Assembly (NCBI GenBank): GCA_964440915.1
Contig: CAYTTV010000023.1
Coordinates: 1-52,067 of the forward strand
Reading direction: 5' to 3'
Length of the DNA: 52,067 nt
Origin: CAMPJM01 sp964440915
GTDB taxonomy: Bacteria > Bacteroidota > Bacteroidia > Cytophagales > Cyclobacteriaceae
Of this stretch, positions 1 through 7,099 are shown one piece after another; position 1 is the stretch's first letter; every line of letters starts with the position of its first letter. Made by a program: the position numbers and the translations under genes. A model generated the notes under the pieces. That model was not told where the DNA came from, searched no databases, and saw nothing but the letters and a program-made list of their open reading frames with translations.

Positions 1-4
1 CCTC

Positions 5-817
5 TTACCTCAACTTCTTTTCTGACTGTAGATGAATCACTTCCTTTTGAAGGTCTAGTACAATACTCGTAAGTTTTTCCAGCGTGATCTCCTCATTGCT
101 GGCGAGTGAGGCTCCATTGGCTGATGGTTGTGGGAAGGTGTTGCTGATATAGGATTTTGCTGCCCATATTTCCAAAATGTCCCCAGCCGTTACTTCGTAA
201 GGCGTATAGTTTTTATTATCCGAAATGAGCAACAAGCTTCCTTTTTCTTCTACTTGATTGACAACTCTTTTATAGACAACTCCTTCGCTATTGGTGAGCA
301 TGACATACGTTTCCCCATTTTTTATATCGGAAAGACGCTCTACATACTGCCCTATCACAACAGTGCCAGAGGGTAGGGGAAGCATAGAATCACCACTGAT
401 TTCAAAAGCACGGTAAGTGCCAGAAGTGGGCAGGGTAGGAAGCTGAAATTTGGGGAGGTTCTCAAGGTATTCCGGATCAGCATAACCGTTCAGATAACCT
501 GCAGATGCTTTATAAGGCACCAGTTCGATATTCTCCTTGTTGTCACTGTCTACGGTTATTGACAATACCTTTAAATTGCTATCACTCGCTATGGCAGAAG
601 CCACCGTTGCCTCATTGATATCGGTACTGATCAATTGATCCACTGAAACGTTAAAGATTCTGGAGATCGCTAGAAGATTGTTCAATCGTGGATCAGCTCT
701 GCCTTCTTCATAAGCACCTAGCAAAGATCTCTTTATGCCTATCTTTTCTGCAAGCTGCTCTTGGGTCAATCGTTCCCTTTTTCTCAGAAATTTTATGTTC
801 TGGCTGATTTTGGTCAT
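5..817 (-). CDS. XRE-family regulator with LexA-like S24 peptidase domain
   Basis: A 270-aa DNA-binding regulator. Residues about 5-64 form a Cro/CI-type helix-turn-helix (LTQEQLAEKIG, then GAYEEGRADPR). Residues about 100-225 form an S24 (LexA/CI C-terminal) domain: the likely nucleophile is S144 in GDSM and the general base K183 in VYKRV. An Ala-Gly pair (A106-G107 in ASAGY) sits where LexA-type repressors self-cleave, so the protein may be an autocleavable, stress-released repressor; that is inference, since many Bacteroidota homologues are uncharacterised. It lies 12 bp downstream of a small gene on the same strand and is probably co-transcribed with it. It is not LexA itself: the N-terminus is XRE-type rather than LexA winged helix. 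The gene is complete within the window. Confidence 0.85.
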   Translation of the reverse strand: MTKISQNIKFLRKRERLTQEQLAEKIGIKRSLLGAYEEGRADPRLNNLLAISRIFNVSVDQLISTDINEATVASAIASDSNLKVLSITVDSDNKENIELVPYKASAGYLNGYADPEYLENLPKFQLPTLPTSGTYRAFEISGDSMLPLPSGTVVIGQYVERLSDIKNGETYVMLTNSEGVVYKRVVNQVEEKGSLLLISDNKNYTPYEVTAGDILEIWAAKSYISNTFPQPSANGASLASNEEITLEKLTSIVLDLQKEVIHLQSEKKLR

Positions 818-829
818 TATACGAAACGG

Positions 830-1123
830 TTAATTTTTCCAGAATAACATCAGATGCGGTTCGTCTAGCTTTGGCTTGTTGATAGCGTAAAGATGCTGAT
901 GGTAATACTGATCTGCACTTTTTAGTAAAGATAACTCCAATTGGATGGTTTTTACAACTTCTTTTAAAGTAGTTTCAGCATCGGTCAAAACATATCCGTA
1001 ACAATCGTCCGGACCAGCCGCAGCGATGGTGAATTTCACCTGAACCTTGCCTGATTTCAGTTTTTTACTTTGCAGCTTCAGCTTTTGCAGCGACGTCTTT
1101 GGGTAATTGGCTACTGTTTTCAT
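830..1123 (-). CDS. Small basic unknown protein upstream of S24 regulator
   Basis: A 97-aa protein I do not recognise. It is rich in lysine at the N-terminus (residues 8-30) and has no signal peptide, membrane segment or clear catalytic motif. A central GPDDCYGY segment (about residues 38-45) precedes a predicted helix (residues about 48-70). It starts the probable two-gene operon with the XRE/S24 regulator, 12 bp apart. A 27-bp inverted repeat 46-72 bp upstream of the start could be the site through which the regulator controls both genes (inference). The close coupling with a repressor suggests a cognate effector or anti-repressor role, but nothing in the sequence proves this. Confidence 0.6.
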   Translation of the reverse strand: MKTVANYPKTSLQKLKLQSKKLKSGKVQVKFTIAAAGPDDCYGYVLTDAETTLKEVVKTIQLELSLLKSADQYYHQHLYAINKPKLDEPHLMLFWKN

Positions 1124-1168
1124 ATAATTTGTGGTTTTAGGACATTCAGCCTTTTTATTGCCAATAAT

Positions 1169-1195
1169 ATTAGCTTATTATAGGATAAAGCTAAT
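1169..1195. promoter_or_regulatory. Operator-like inverted repeat
   Basis: Perfect 8-bp arms ATTAGCTT and AAGCTAAT separated by 11 bp, 46-72 bp upstream of the small gene that heads the XRE/S24 operon. The spacing and AT-rich centre resemble an operator for a dimeric HTH regulator. Binding by the adjacent regulator is inference. Confidence 0.4.
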
Positions 1196-1227
1196 GATGT
1201 TCATCCACAAAAACAAAGACATTGCAT

Positions 1228-1265
1228 AAAAAAATTAGCAATACTAAAATATATAGTATTGCTAA
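1228..1265 (-). terminator. Hairpin terminator after the deoxyhypusine synthase-like gene
   Basis: A perfect 12-bp inverted repeat (TTAGCAATACTA and TAGTATTGCTAA, 7-nt loop, 1235-1265), followed on the minus strand by seven T (1228-1234), 39 bp past the stop of the 1304-2272 gene. The layout is that of a rho-independent terminator, although the stem is AT-rich. Its ends (TTAGC and GCTAA) match the nearby 1169-1195 repeat, so an operator role is an alternative. Confidence 0.6.
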
Positions 1266-1303
1266 CATCGTCTTTCGGCTAAAAGATGCAGGGTCTATCG
1301 CAA

Positions 1304-2272
1304 TTATTTGCCAAGCACAATGGCAAACACCAAAGGTGCTACGATAGTGGCATCCGATTCAATAATGTATTTAGGCGTGTCTATTCCTAGCTTTCCCCAA
1401 GTTATTTTCTCATTTGGAACAGCGCCAGAGTAAGAACCGTAACTTGTGGTAGAATCACTTATCTGGCAGAAATATCCCCACAGTGGCACATTTTCTTTTT
1501 GTAAGTCTTGGTCCAGCATGGGCACAACACAAATTGGGAAATCGCCCGCAATGCCTCCGCCAATTTGGAAGAAGCCTATGCTGGTGTCTTTTGTTATTTC
1601 CATATACCAATTGGCCAACCACATCATGTATTCTATCCCTACCTTCATGGTGTGCACGTTTTTAATGTCACCGTTTATGCAGTGTGCCGCATAAATATTG
1701 CCCATGGTAGAATCTTCCCAGCCCGGAACTATAATAGGCAGGTCTATTTTTGCAGCTTCCAAAAGCCAGCTATTGGCAGGGTCTATCTGATAGTGTTCTT
1801 CCAGTACCCCAGACAACAATATTTTATAGAAAAACTGATGAGGGAAGTAAGATTCTCCGGCCTGATCGGCCTTTTGCCATTCCTTCAGCACCACATCTTC
1901 CAATCGGCGCATGGCCTCCATCTCCGGTATACAGGTGTCTGTTACCCTGTTCATATGCCTTTCCAATAGTGCCTGCTCTTCTTGTGGAGAGAGGTCTCGG
2001 TAGTTAGGAATGCGCTCATAATAGTCATGTGCCACCAGATTGAAAATGTCTTCTTCCAAGTTGGCACCAGTACAGCATATCGCATGTACTTTCCCTTCCC
2101 TGATCATCTCTGCTAGCGAAATGCCCAGCTCTGCAGTCGACATGGCCCCGGCCAATGTGATGAGCATTTTATTCCCATCATTCAGGTGCTTTTTGTACCC
2201 TTCTGCTGCATCTATGAGCGACGCTGCATTAAAATGTCTGAAATTTCGTTTTAGAAAATCGGTGATAATCAT
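1304..2272 (-). CDS. Deoxyhypusine synthase-family protein (probable polyamine aminobutyltransferase)
   Basis: A 322-aa member of the deoxyhypusine synthase fold. Visible family features are the NAD-binding segment with TGANLEED (residues 68-75), the GGGI loop (238-241) and the catalytic-lysine motif ITWGK with K294, equivalent to the enzyme-imine lysine of eukaryotic DHS. Eukaryotic DHS transfers the butylamine of spermidine to eIF5A. Bacteria lack eIF5A, so the acceptor is probably a small amine, for example homospermidine-type synthesis (inference). Length is close to the family's usual 320-370 aa. It follows bshB1 on the same strand after 96 bp and ends at a strong hairpin. An inverted repeat GGCCAA/TTGGCC (2313-2335) lies just upstream of the start. 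Confidence 0.85.
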   Translation of the reverse strand: MIITDFLKRNFRHFNAASLIDAAEGYKKHLNDGNKMLITLAGAMSTAELGISLAEMIREGKVHAICCTGANLEEDIFNLVAHDYYERIPNYRDLSPQEEQALLERHMNRVTDTCIPEMEAMRRLEDVVLKEWQKADQAGESYFPHQFFYKILLSGVLEEHYQIDPANSWLLEAAKIDLPIIVPGWEDSTMGNIYAAHCINGDIKNVHTMKVGIEYMMWLANWYMEITKDTSIGFFQIGGGIAGDFPICVVPMLDQDLQKENVPLWGYFCQISDSTTSYGSYSGAVPNEKITWGKLGIDTPKYIIESDATIVAPLVFAIVLGK

Positions 2273-2368
2273 GATGCTTTTTTACTTGATAGAATTAGTA
2301 ATGATAAATTTCGGCCAAGATACCTCCTTTTGGCCATTATGGCAATGAGCAACGAAAGCCTTACGGCT

Positions 2369-3085
2369 TTACAATAGATTAAATAGATTTTTAACACCAA
2401 TGTTTCGTGCTATCGTAAATCCTTCGCCATAAGCAGCCCCGATAGAATGGCCATATTCCTTTGCTCGTGCTGTTATAAACTCCATAAAAGCAGGACTCGA
2501 GATATAAGTGTCAGGTTCTTTACTGTTTGGATCAAAAAACTGAGATTTAAAAGCCCTGATTGAAGCCAACTTGGTCTCCCAAGCACCAGAAACATCCACC
2601 ACAAAGTCGGGCTTTATATAATTGCTTTGAATGTAATGATATACAGCTTTAGGCCTCCATGGAAGCTGCTGTTGATCGTCATGAAAAGTCTTTACTTGCT
2701 TCAAGCCTGAAAGGAAACAAGCTTCTGTAACCAATTCTGCCGCCCTTCCATGATCCGGATGCCGATCGGTTATGGCATTGGCCAAAATAACCGAAGGCTC
2801 GTACTTTCTGATCGCCTTTACCACCTCCAGTTGATGGGCTTCATCGTTTTTAAAGAATCCATCACGAAATTGCAGGTTCTCCCTCGCAGAGAGTTTTAGA
2901 ATCTCCGCAGAAGCCGCCGCTTCTTTTGCCCTGATTTCAGGCGTGCCCCTCGTGCCAAGCTCCCCCAAAGTAAAATCCACGATGCCAACCTTTTTCCCTT
3001 GCAGGATATGGCTATAAATCGTGCCAGAACAAGAAAGTTCTGCATCGTCAGGATGTGCGGCAAATACTAAAATATCTAACTTCAT
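2369..3085 (-). CDS. bshB1: Bacillithiol biosynthesis deacetylase BshB1
   Basis: A PIG-L/LmbE-type zinc deacetylase of 238 aa that removes acetate from N-acetylglucosaminyl-malate, the second step of bacillithiol synthesis. The zinc motif AHPDD is at residues 10-14 and the second metal/catalytic motif RHPDHGR at about 108-114. I place the start at 3085 (MKLDILVFAAHPDD): the longer frame to 3154 would run through a dispersed repeat and has no family-like N-terminus. The start codon lies only 24 bp from repeat copy 1 (3110-3196), so that element must form its leader or promoter region. The deoxyhypusine synthase-like gene follows on the same strand. Bacillithiol is the main low-molecular-weight thiol in many Bacteroidota. 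Confidence 0.92.
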   Translation of the reverse strand: MKLDILVFAAHPDDAELSCSGTIYSHILQGKKVGIVDFTLGELGTRGTPEIRAKEAAASAEILKLSARENLQFRDGFFKNDEAHQLEVVKAIRKYEPSVILANAITDRHPDHGRAAELVTEACFLSGLKQVKTFHDDQQQLPWRPKAVYHYIQSNYIKPDFVVDVSGAWETKLASIRAFKSQFFDPNSKEPDTYISSPAFMEFITARAKEYGHSIGAAYGEGFTIARNIGVKNLFNLL

Positions 3086-3109
3086 ATCGCTATTAATTTT
3101 TATAATTAT

Positions 3110-3196
3110 TTGGGCGGTAGCCGGGCTATCCGCTCCAAGTCCGGCCGCCCGCAATCCCCTCGCACTTCGGGCTTTCCGCTTCTATCCCTACCGCTC
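3110..3196. repeat. Dispersed GC-rich structured repeat, copy 1
   Basis: An 87-bp element nearly matched by a second copy at 51860-51944. It begins TGGGCGGTAGCCGGGCTATC and ends TATCCCTACCGCTC. GGGCGG (3112-3117) can pair with CCGCCC (3135-3140). Read on the minus strand, the element contains two related submotifs sharing the core AGCGGA(A/T)AGCCCG. Its GC content contrasts with the AT-rich flanks. Confidence 0.8.
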
Positions 3197-3250
3197 CTAC
3201 GTTAGTCGTTACAGTACAGGGTGGCAGAAGCTGCTGCATTCACCGTTTGG

Positions 3251-3337
3251 GCTATGGCGGCTTAAACAGCCTCACTGTCAGCCAGTAAACATATTAAAGA
3301 GCAGATTAGTATCCAGGTTCTCTAAACCCGCCATAGC
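3251..3337. repeat. Imperfect cruciform / attC-like inverted repeat
   Basis: Perfect 10-bp arms GCTATGGCGG (3251-3260) and CCGCCATAGC (3328-3337) with 67 bp between, located 3' of the AT-rich lipoprotein gene. The general shape recalls recombination sites of integron cassettes, but I see no clear GTTRRRY/RYYYAAC boxes, so the integron reading is weak. Confidence 0.4.
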
Positions 3338-3443
3338 TTATAGCCTCATGTTATATGCCGTTTTTATTCTTCGAGGTTTAAGTTAATATCTTAAATAATT
3401 GATTTTCAGAATAAAAATATTGTTTCGAAAAAGTAACTGTTCT

Positions 3444-4061
3444 TTATATCTGTTCTTGTGATATAATATTAACCAAAACATATTTTACAGAATATGGGTC
3501 TGCTTGAATTATTTTTTTTACGTTCAACTTATATCGATAACCTTCTTCGTAATTAAATCCTTCTATTGCCAACAATGGTTTCATATTGTTTTCTTCATTT
3601 TCCTTGACAAATAAGGCTTGTTGAATTTCGTTTTGTGAAAGTGAAATAAATCCAACTTTTGTCGGCCCAACTTCCATTTCAATCTGTTGTTCACTGTTTT
3701 GAGTAATTATTTTGTTCTTTGAGATTGTTTCTGTATACTCAAATACAATTGAAGAACCGTCTTGTGGCGGATTTTTTAAAAATGTTTTTCTTACCTTAAT
3801 TTTATATTCAAAACCCTTTTCGTAATCCAAATAATCGTAAACAGAACCGCCGTTTGTAAGTAATCTTTTGTCTTGGTTATCGCTCTCAGAAAACAGTAAA
3901 AATTCGCCATAAACATCTGTGGAAAAAAGATAACCGCCAAATCCAGTTTCTGGATAAACAGTCATTTCAACTATTTTTTGCACATCTCCGTCATCATCTT
4001 TTAAGCAACTCGAAAGAAATATAATTGTCAAAAAACATAGTAGTAAATTTAATTTTCTCAT
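3444..4061 (-). CDS. Lipoprotein with two DUF4377 repeats
   Basis: A 205-aa predicted lipoprotein: signal peptide residues 1-18 with lipobox LSSC and lipidated C19. Two DUF4377-like units follow, at about 78-116 (YEKGFEYKIKV, NPPQDGSSI) and 166-202 (IEGFNYEEGYRYKLNV, YVLVNIISQ). DUF4377 is a small domain found in envelope lipoproteins, often near HslJ-like modules; its function is unknown. The gene is visibly more AT-rich than its neighbours and is followed by an inverted-repeat structure, suggesting an acquired unit. The start codon lies 11 bp from an assembly gap, so any operon partner on that side is unseen. Confidence 0.7.
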   Translation of the reverse strand: MRKLNLLLCFLTIIFLSSCLKDDDGDVQKIVEMTVYPETGFGGYLFSTDVYGEFLLFSESDNQDKRLLTNGGSVYDYLDYEKGFEYKIKVRKTFLKNPPQDGSSIVFEYTETISKNKIITQNSEQQIEMEVGPTKVGFISLSQNEIQQALFVKENEENNMKPLLAIEGFNYEEGYRYKLNVKKIIQADPYSVKYVLVNIISQEQI

Positions 4062-4072
4062 TTTGGTTATTT

Positions 4073-4172
4073 NNNNNNNNNNNNNNNNNNNNNNNNNNNN
4101 NNNNNNNNNNNNNNNNNNNNNNNNNNNNNNNNNNNNNNNNNNNNNNNNNNNNNNNNNNNNNNNNNNNNNNNN
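4073..4172. other. Assembly gap of 100 N
   Basis: Exactly 100 N, the conventional placeholder for a gap of unknown size. It removes the 3' end of the M23 endopeptidase gene and whatever lay upstream of the DUF4377 lipoprotein. Reading frames that run through it are artefacts. Confidence 0.99.
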
Positions 4173-5191
4173 CGGAGAACTGAGTTTCTAGATATCCCAT
4201 TGATTCTACAAAGCGTATTGATAGAAACACCATAGCGGCGGCTTATTCCACTCAAAGTGTCGCCGCTTCTTATGGTATGATACACCACCTTCCGGGCTTC
4301 TTTCAAATAAGAGAAGCTTTGTGGTGTGATCAGTAAAGTATCATAGAGTAGTGAAGCGTTTTTGAAATCAAAGATTTCATCTGGTGCAACGGCATTGCCT
4401 TGATAGCGCACTTCAAAGTGCAGATGAGGGCCGGTGCTTCTCCCTGTATTGCCACCAAGTCCTATTACATCTCCCGCCCTCACGATATCGCCCACCTTTA
4501 CAGAGTAGGATGAAAGGTGTCCATACAGTGTCTCAAGGCCGTTATAGTGGCGCAACATTACATAGTATCCATATCCATTCCGATCGTATTGGGTAATGCG
4601 TACAATACCATCAAATGCCGCCACAATCGTATCACCGATGTTGAGCCCTAGATCGATTCCATAATGCCAGCGGTATCTCCGCATACCAAAATTTGACGTT
4701 ACCCTGTTGGAACGGATTGGAAAGGCCCAATTGTAGTTGCCCATAGTATCGTACAGGCTCAACCGGATCGTATCATTGAACTTTTCTCCATCCATATTGT
4801 ATGGGTTAACCCGTCTTGAGTCCCATATGGAATAGTATTCTTGCAAAGTTACCCAAACACAATCTATCTTCAGCTCTTCTGATATCTCGATCAGGCTAAT
4901 GTACCCCTCGTCTATAGTAGAAGTATCTTCACTTACTATGGTCAGTTCTTTTTTCAACTGTACACTTTCAAGAGAATCTTTTTTAGGCAAACCGGCTGCC
5001 TCAGGAATTTTGGCCTTGCCTTCATAATTCACATTAAAGAAAATGCCTGTTGTATCCGGTGCCACATAGTGGATAGGAGGGGCCTTTATTTCCAAAAAGT
5101 CCCTCTTACCCTTGCGTGGCTTTTTTTGAGCATGTAAGGCTTGTACGCTCAGCAAGCATACTAAGATCAATATTAAACGAACTCTTATCAA
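4173..5191 (-). CDS. M23 endopeptidase with LysM domain, 3' end lost in gap
   Basis: A secreted cell-wall endopeptidase; at least 339 residues are visible before the gap. The signal peptide is residues 1-21 (ends ALHA). The M23 (LytM) domain covers about 160-275, with zinc/catalytic residues H176 and D180 in HYGID, H225 in YGH, and HLH at 256-258. A LysM peptidoglycan-binding domain begins at about 303 (YHTIRSGDTLSGISRRYG) and is cut by the N run. Such enzymes hydrolyse peptide cross-links in peptidoglycan, or act as amidase activators when degenerate; here the metal ligands look intact. Its start is 6 bp after the trxB stop, so the two are probably co-transcribed. Confidence 0.9.
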
Positions 5192-5197
5192 AACGCC

Positions 5198-6142
5198 TTA
5201 AGCTACTGCCATTTCTTTTTCTGCTAAGAACCTTTCTGCATCCAGGGCAGCCATGCAACCTGTTCCGGCTGCGGTAACGGCTTGCCTATATACGTGATCT
5301 TGGGCATCGCCAGAAGCGAAAACGCCTTCTATGTTTGTCCTTGACGTGCCAGGAACGGTCTGTATGTAGCCGTTGGCATCCAATTCAAGATAATCTTTAA
5401 AAATATCGGTGTTGGGTTGATGGCCTATAGCAACAAAAAAGCCTTGCGCAGCTATTTCCGTTTTCTCGCCCGTCAGCCTATTGACTACTCGTACGCCTTC
5501 TACCCCATGTTCACCAAGAATTTCCTCTGTTTCGGTATTCCATAAAATTTCAATATTGGCAGCATTTTGTACCCGCTTTTGCATGATTACCGAAGCCCTC
5601 ATTTCGTCTCTCCTTACGATCATGTACACTTTTTTGCATAGTTTCGATAGATAGCTGGCTTCTTCGCAAGCCGTATCGCCGCCACCTACTACCACTACGT
5701 CCATTCCTCTGAAGAAAAAACCATCGCAAACAGCGCATGCCGATACTCCTTGCCCATTAAGGCGCTCTTCAGAAGGAAGTCCCAACCATTTGGCCGAAGC
5801 ACCTGTGGCAATGATGACAGCATTGGCGGCTACTTCATGGCTTCCATCAATTACCACCTTGCGGGGGTATGAGGAAAAATCCACACTTGTTGCCAGCCCA
5901 TTACGGATGTCAGTGCCGAACCGCTCTGCTTGTTTTTGAAAATTGAGCATCATATCTGGCCCTTTGATGCCATCAGGGTATCCCGGATAGTTCTCTACAT
6001 CATTGGTGATGGTAAGTTGCCCTCCGGGCTGCCCTCCATGATACAATACAGGTTTTAAACCCGCCCTTGCGGCATATATGGCAGCAGTATATCCTGCTGG
6101 CCCAGATCCTAAGATCAATACATTTACATTTTCTGTGGTCAT
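5198..6142 (-). CDS. trxB: Thioredoxin-disulfide reductase TrxB
   Basis: A 314-aa flavoenzyme that uses NADPH to reduce thioredoxin. The FAD-binding GSGPAGYTAA motif is at residues 12-21, the redox-active pair C136/C139 lies in SACAVCDG, and the NADPH-binding VVGGGDTACE is at 151-160. The C-terminal FAD segment ASGDAQD is also present. Length is normal for low-molecular-weight TrxB. It lies between the sigma factor gene and the M23 endopeptidase gene on the same strand, with a 6-bp gap to the latter. As the window also encodes bacillithiol deacetylase, the cell seems to run both thioredoxin and bacillithiol thiol systems. Confidence 0.96.
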   Translation of the reverse strand: MTTENVNVLILGSGPAGYTAAIYAARAGLKPVLYHGGQPGGQLTITNDVENYPGYPDGIKGPDMMLNFQKQAERFGTDIRNGLATSVDFSSYPRKVVIDGSHEVAANAVIIATGASAKWLGLPSEERLNGQGVSACAVCDGFFFRGMDVVVVGGGDTACEEASYLSKLCKKVYMIVRRDEMRASVIMQKRVQNAANIEILWNTETEEILGEHGVEGVRVVNRLTGEKTEIAAQGFFVAIGHQPNTDIFKDYLELDANGYIQTVPGTSRTNIEGVFASGDAQDHVYRQAVTAAGTGCMAALDAERFLAEKEMAVA

Positions 6143-6235
6143 GATTATGATAACACTTTGTTGTTTGATAATTCAATTTTATAAAAAAAGGCCTCAGGAA
6201 ATGAGACCTTAGCGATGTATGTCGTCTGTACCTCC

Positions 6236-7099
6236 TTATCCTAAATAGGGTTTCAGGGTCTTGCTTCTAGCGGTATGTCTCAACCTTCGTATCGCCTTTT
6301 CTTTTATTTGCCTCACCCGCTCCCGGGTAAGCGTAAACTTTTCGCCAATTTCTTCAAGCGTCATAGTATGTTCGCCATTAAGGCCGAAATAAGACGTAAT
6401 TACATCTGCTTCTCGTTGTGTCAGGGTAGACAAGGCCCTCTGCACTTCTTTACGCAATGAAGCATTCATTAGTTCTGAGTCGGGCGTGTGCTCTCCATCA
6501 TTGGCTAAAACATCGAGCAGGCTATTTTCTTCGCCTTGCACAAAGGGCGCATCCATAGATACATGCCGGCCAGATATTTTCATGGTGTCTACCACCTCAT
6601 TGGCTGTCACTTCCAAAACTTCTGCCAGCTCTTCTGGAGAAGGCTCACGCTCAAATTTTTGCTCCAGTTCGGAAAATGCCTTGGAAATTTTATTTAATGA
6701 TCCCACTCGGTTAAGGGGCAATCTCACGATTCGAGATTGTTCTGCCAGGGCTTGCAAGATAGATTGCCTGATCCACCACACGGCATAGGAAATGAACTTA
6801 AAACCTCGGGTTTCGTCAAAGCGTTGCGCTGCTTTTATGAGGCCTAGGTTTCCCTCATTGATAAGATCTCCTAGCGTGAGACCTTGATTTTGATATTGTT
6901 TTGCTACTGATACTACAAATCGGAGATTTGCCTTGGTTAATTTCTCTAGGGCTAGTTGGTCGCCTTCTTTTATACGCTTGGCAAGATCTACCTCTTCATC
7001 TGGTGTAAGCAGATCCACCCTGCCTATCTCCTGCAAATATTTATCTAAGGATTGACTTTCCCTATTGGTAATTTGCTTGCTGATCTTTAGCTGTCTCAT
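6236..7099 (-). CDS. rpoD: Primary RNA polymerase sigma factor (RpoD/SigA)
   Basis: A 287-aa group 1 sigma factor of the short Bacteroidota type, lacking region 1.1 and the non-conserved insertion. Region 1.2 starts near residue 17 (SLDKYLQEIG). Region 2 covers about 55-125, with the -10 recognition and melting segment FKFISYAVWWIRQSI (100-114) and RIVRLP. Regions 3 and 4 follow, with the -35-reading helix TLEEIGEKFTLTRERVRQIK near 250-270. In this phylum the factor recognises -33 TTTG / -7 TAnnTTTG promoters, and good matches occur in this window (rpsO and the alpha-oxoamine synthase gene). It is preceded by a 350-bp non-coding stretch holding its promoter. Confidence 0.97.
   Translation of the reverse strand: MRQLKISKQITNRESQSLDKYLQEIGRVDLLTPDEEVDLAKRIKEGDQLALEKLTKANLRFVVSVAKQYQNQGLTLGDLINEGNLGLIKAAQRFDETRGFKFISYAVWWIRQSILQALAEQSRIVRLPLNRVGSLNKISKAFSELEQKFEREPSPEELAEVLEVTANEVVDTMKISGRHVSMDAPFVQGEENSLLDVLANDGEHTPDSELMNASLRKEVQRALSTLTQREADVITSYFGLNGEHTMTLEEIGEKFTLTRERVRQIKEKAIRRLRHTARSKTLKPYLG

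Larger units (their letters stand above)
3086..3443. other. Non-coding accessory stretch with repeat and inverted repeat
   Basis: 358 bp without a credible gene. It holds dispersed repeat copy 1 (3110-3196) next to bshB1 and a perfect 10-bp inverted repeat GCTATGGCGG (3251-3260) / CCGCCATAGC (3328-3337) on the lipoprotein side. The open frame through here on the plus strand has no codon bias or family resemblance. Confidence 0.6.

Noticed and set aside
2313..2335. Inverted repeat GGCCAA/TTGGCC before the deoxyhypusine synthase-like gene
   Set aside because: Six-base arms with an 11-base spacer are common by chance; no supporting second copy in the window.
3086..3154. N-terminal extension of BshB1 by 23 residues
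   Set aside because: The extension falls into repeat copy 1 and lacks family similarity; MKLDILVFAAHPDD is the normal start.
3021..3386. 121-codon open frame on the plus strand over the repeat and bshB1 start
   Set aside because: It overlaps the bshB1 N-terminus antisense and runs through a dispersed GC-rich repeat; composition and sequence look random.
3200..3400. True integron attC site
   Set aside because: The inverted repeat is real, but the consensus boxes GTTRRRY and RYYYAAC are not found at the expected positions; kept only as a speculative finding.
3994..4233. 79-codon frame across the N run
   Set aside because: It consists mainly of unknown residues across an assembly gap and overlaps two real genes.
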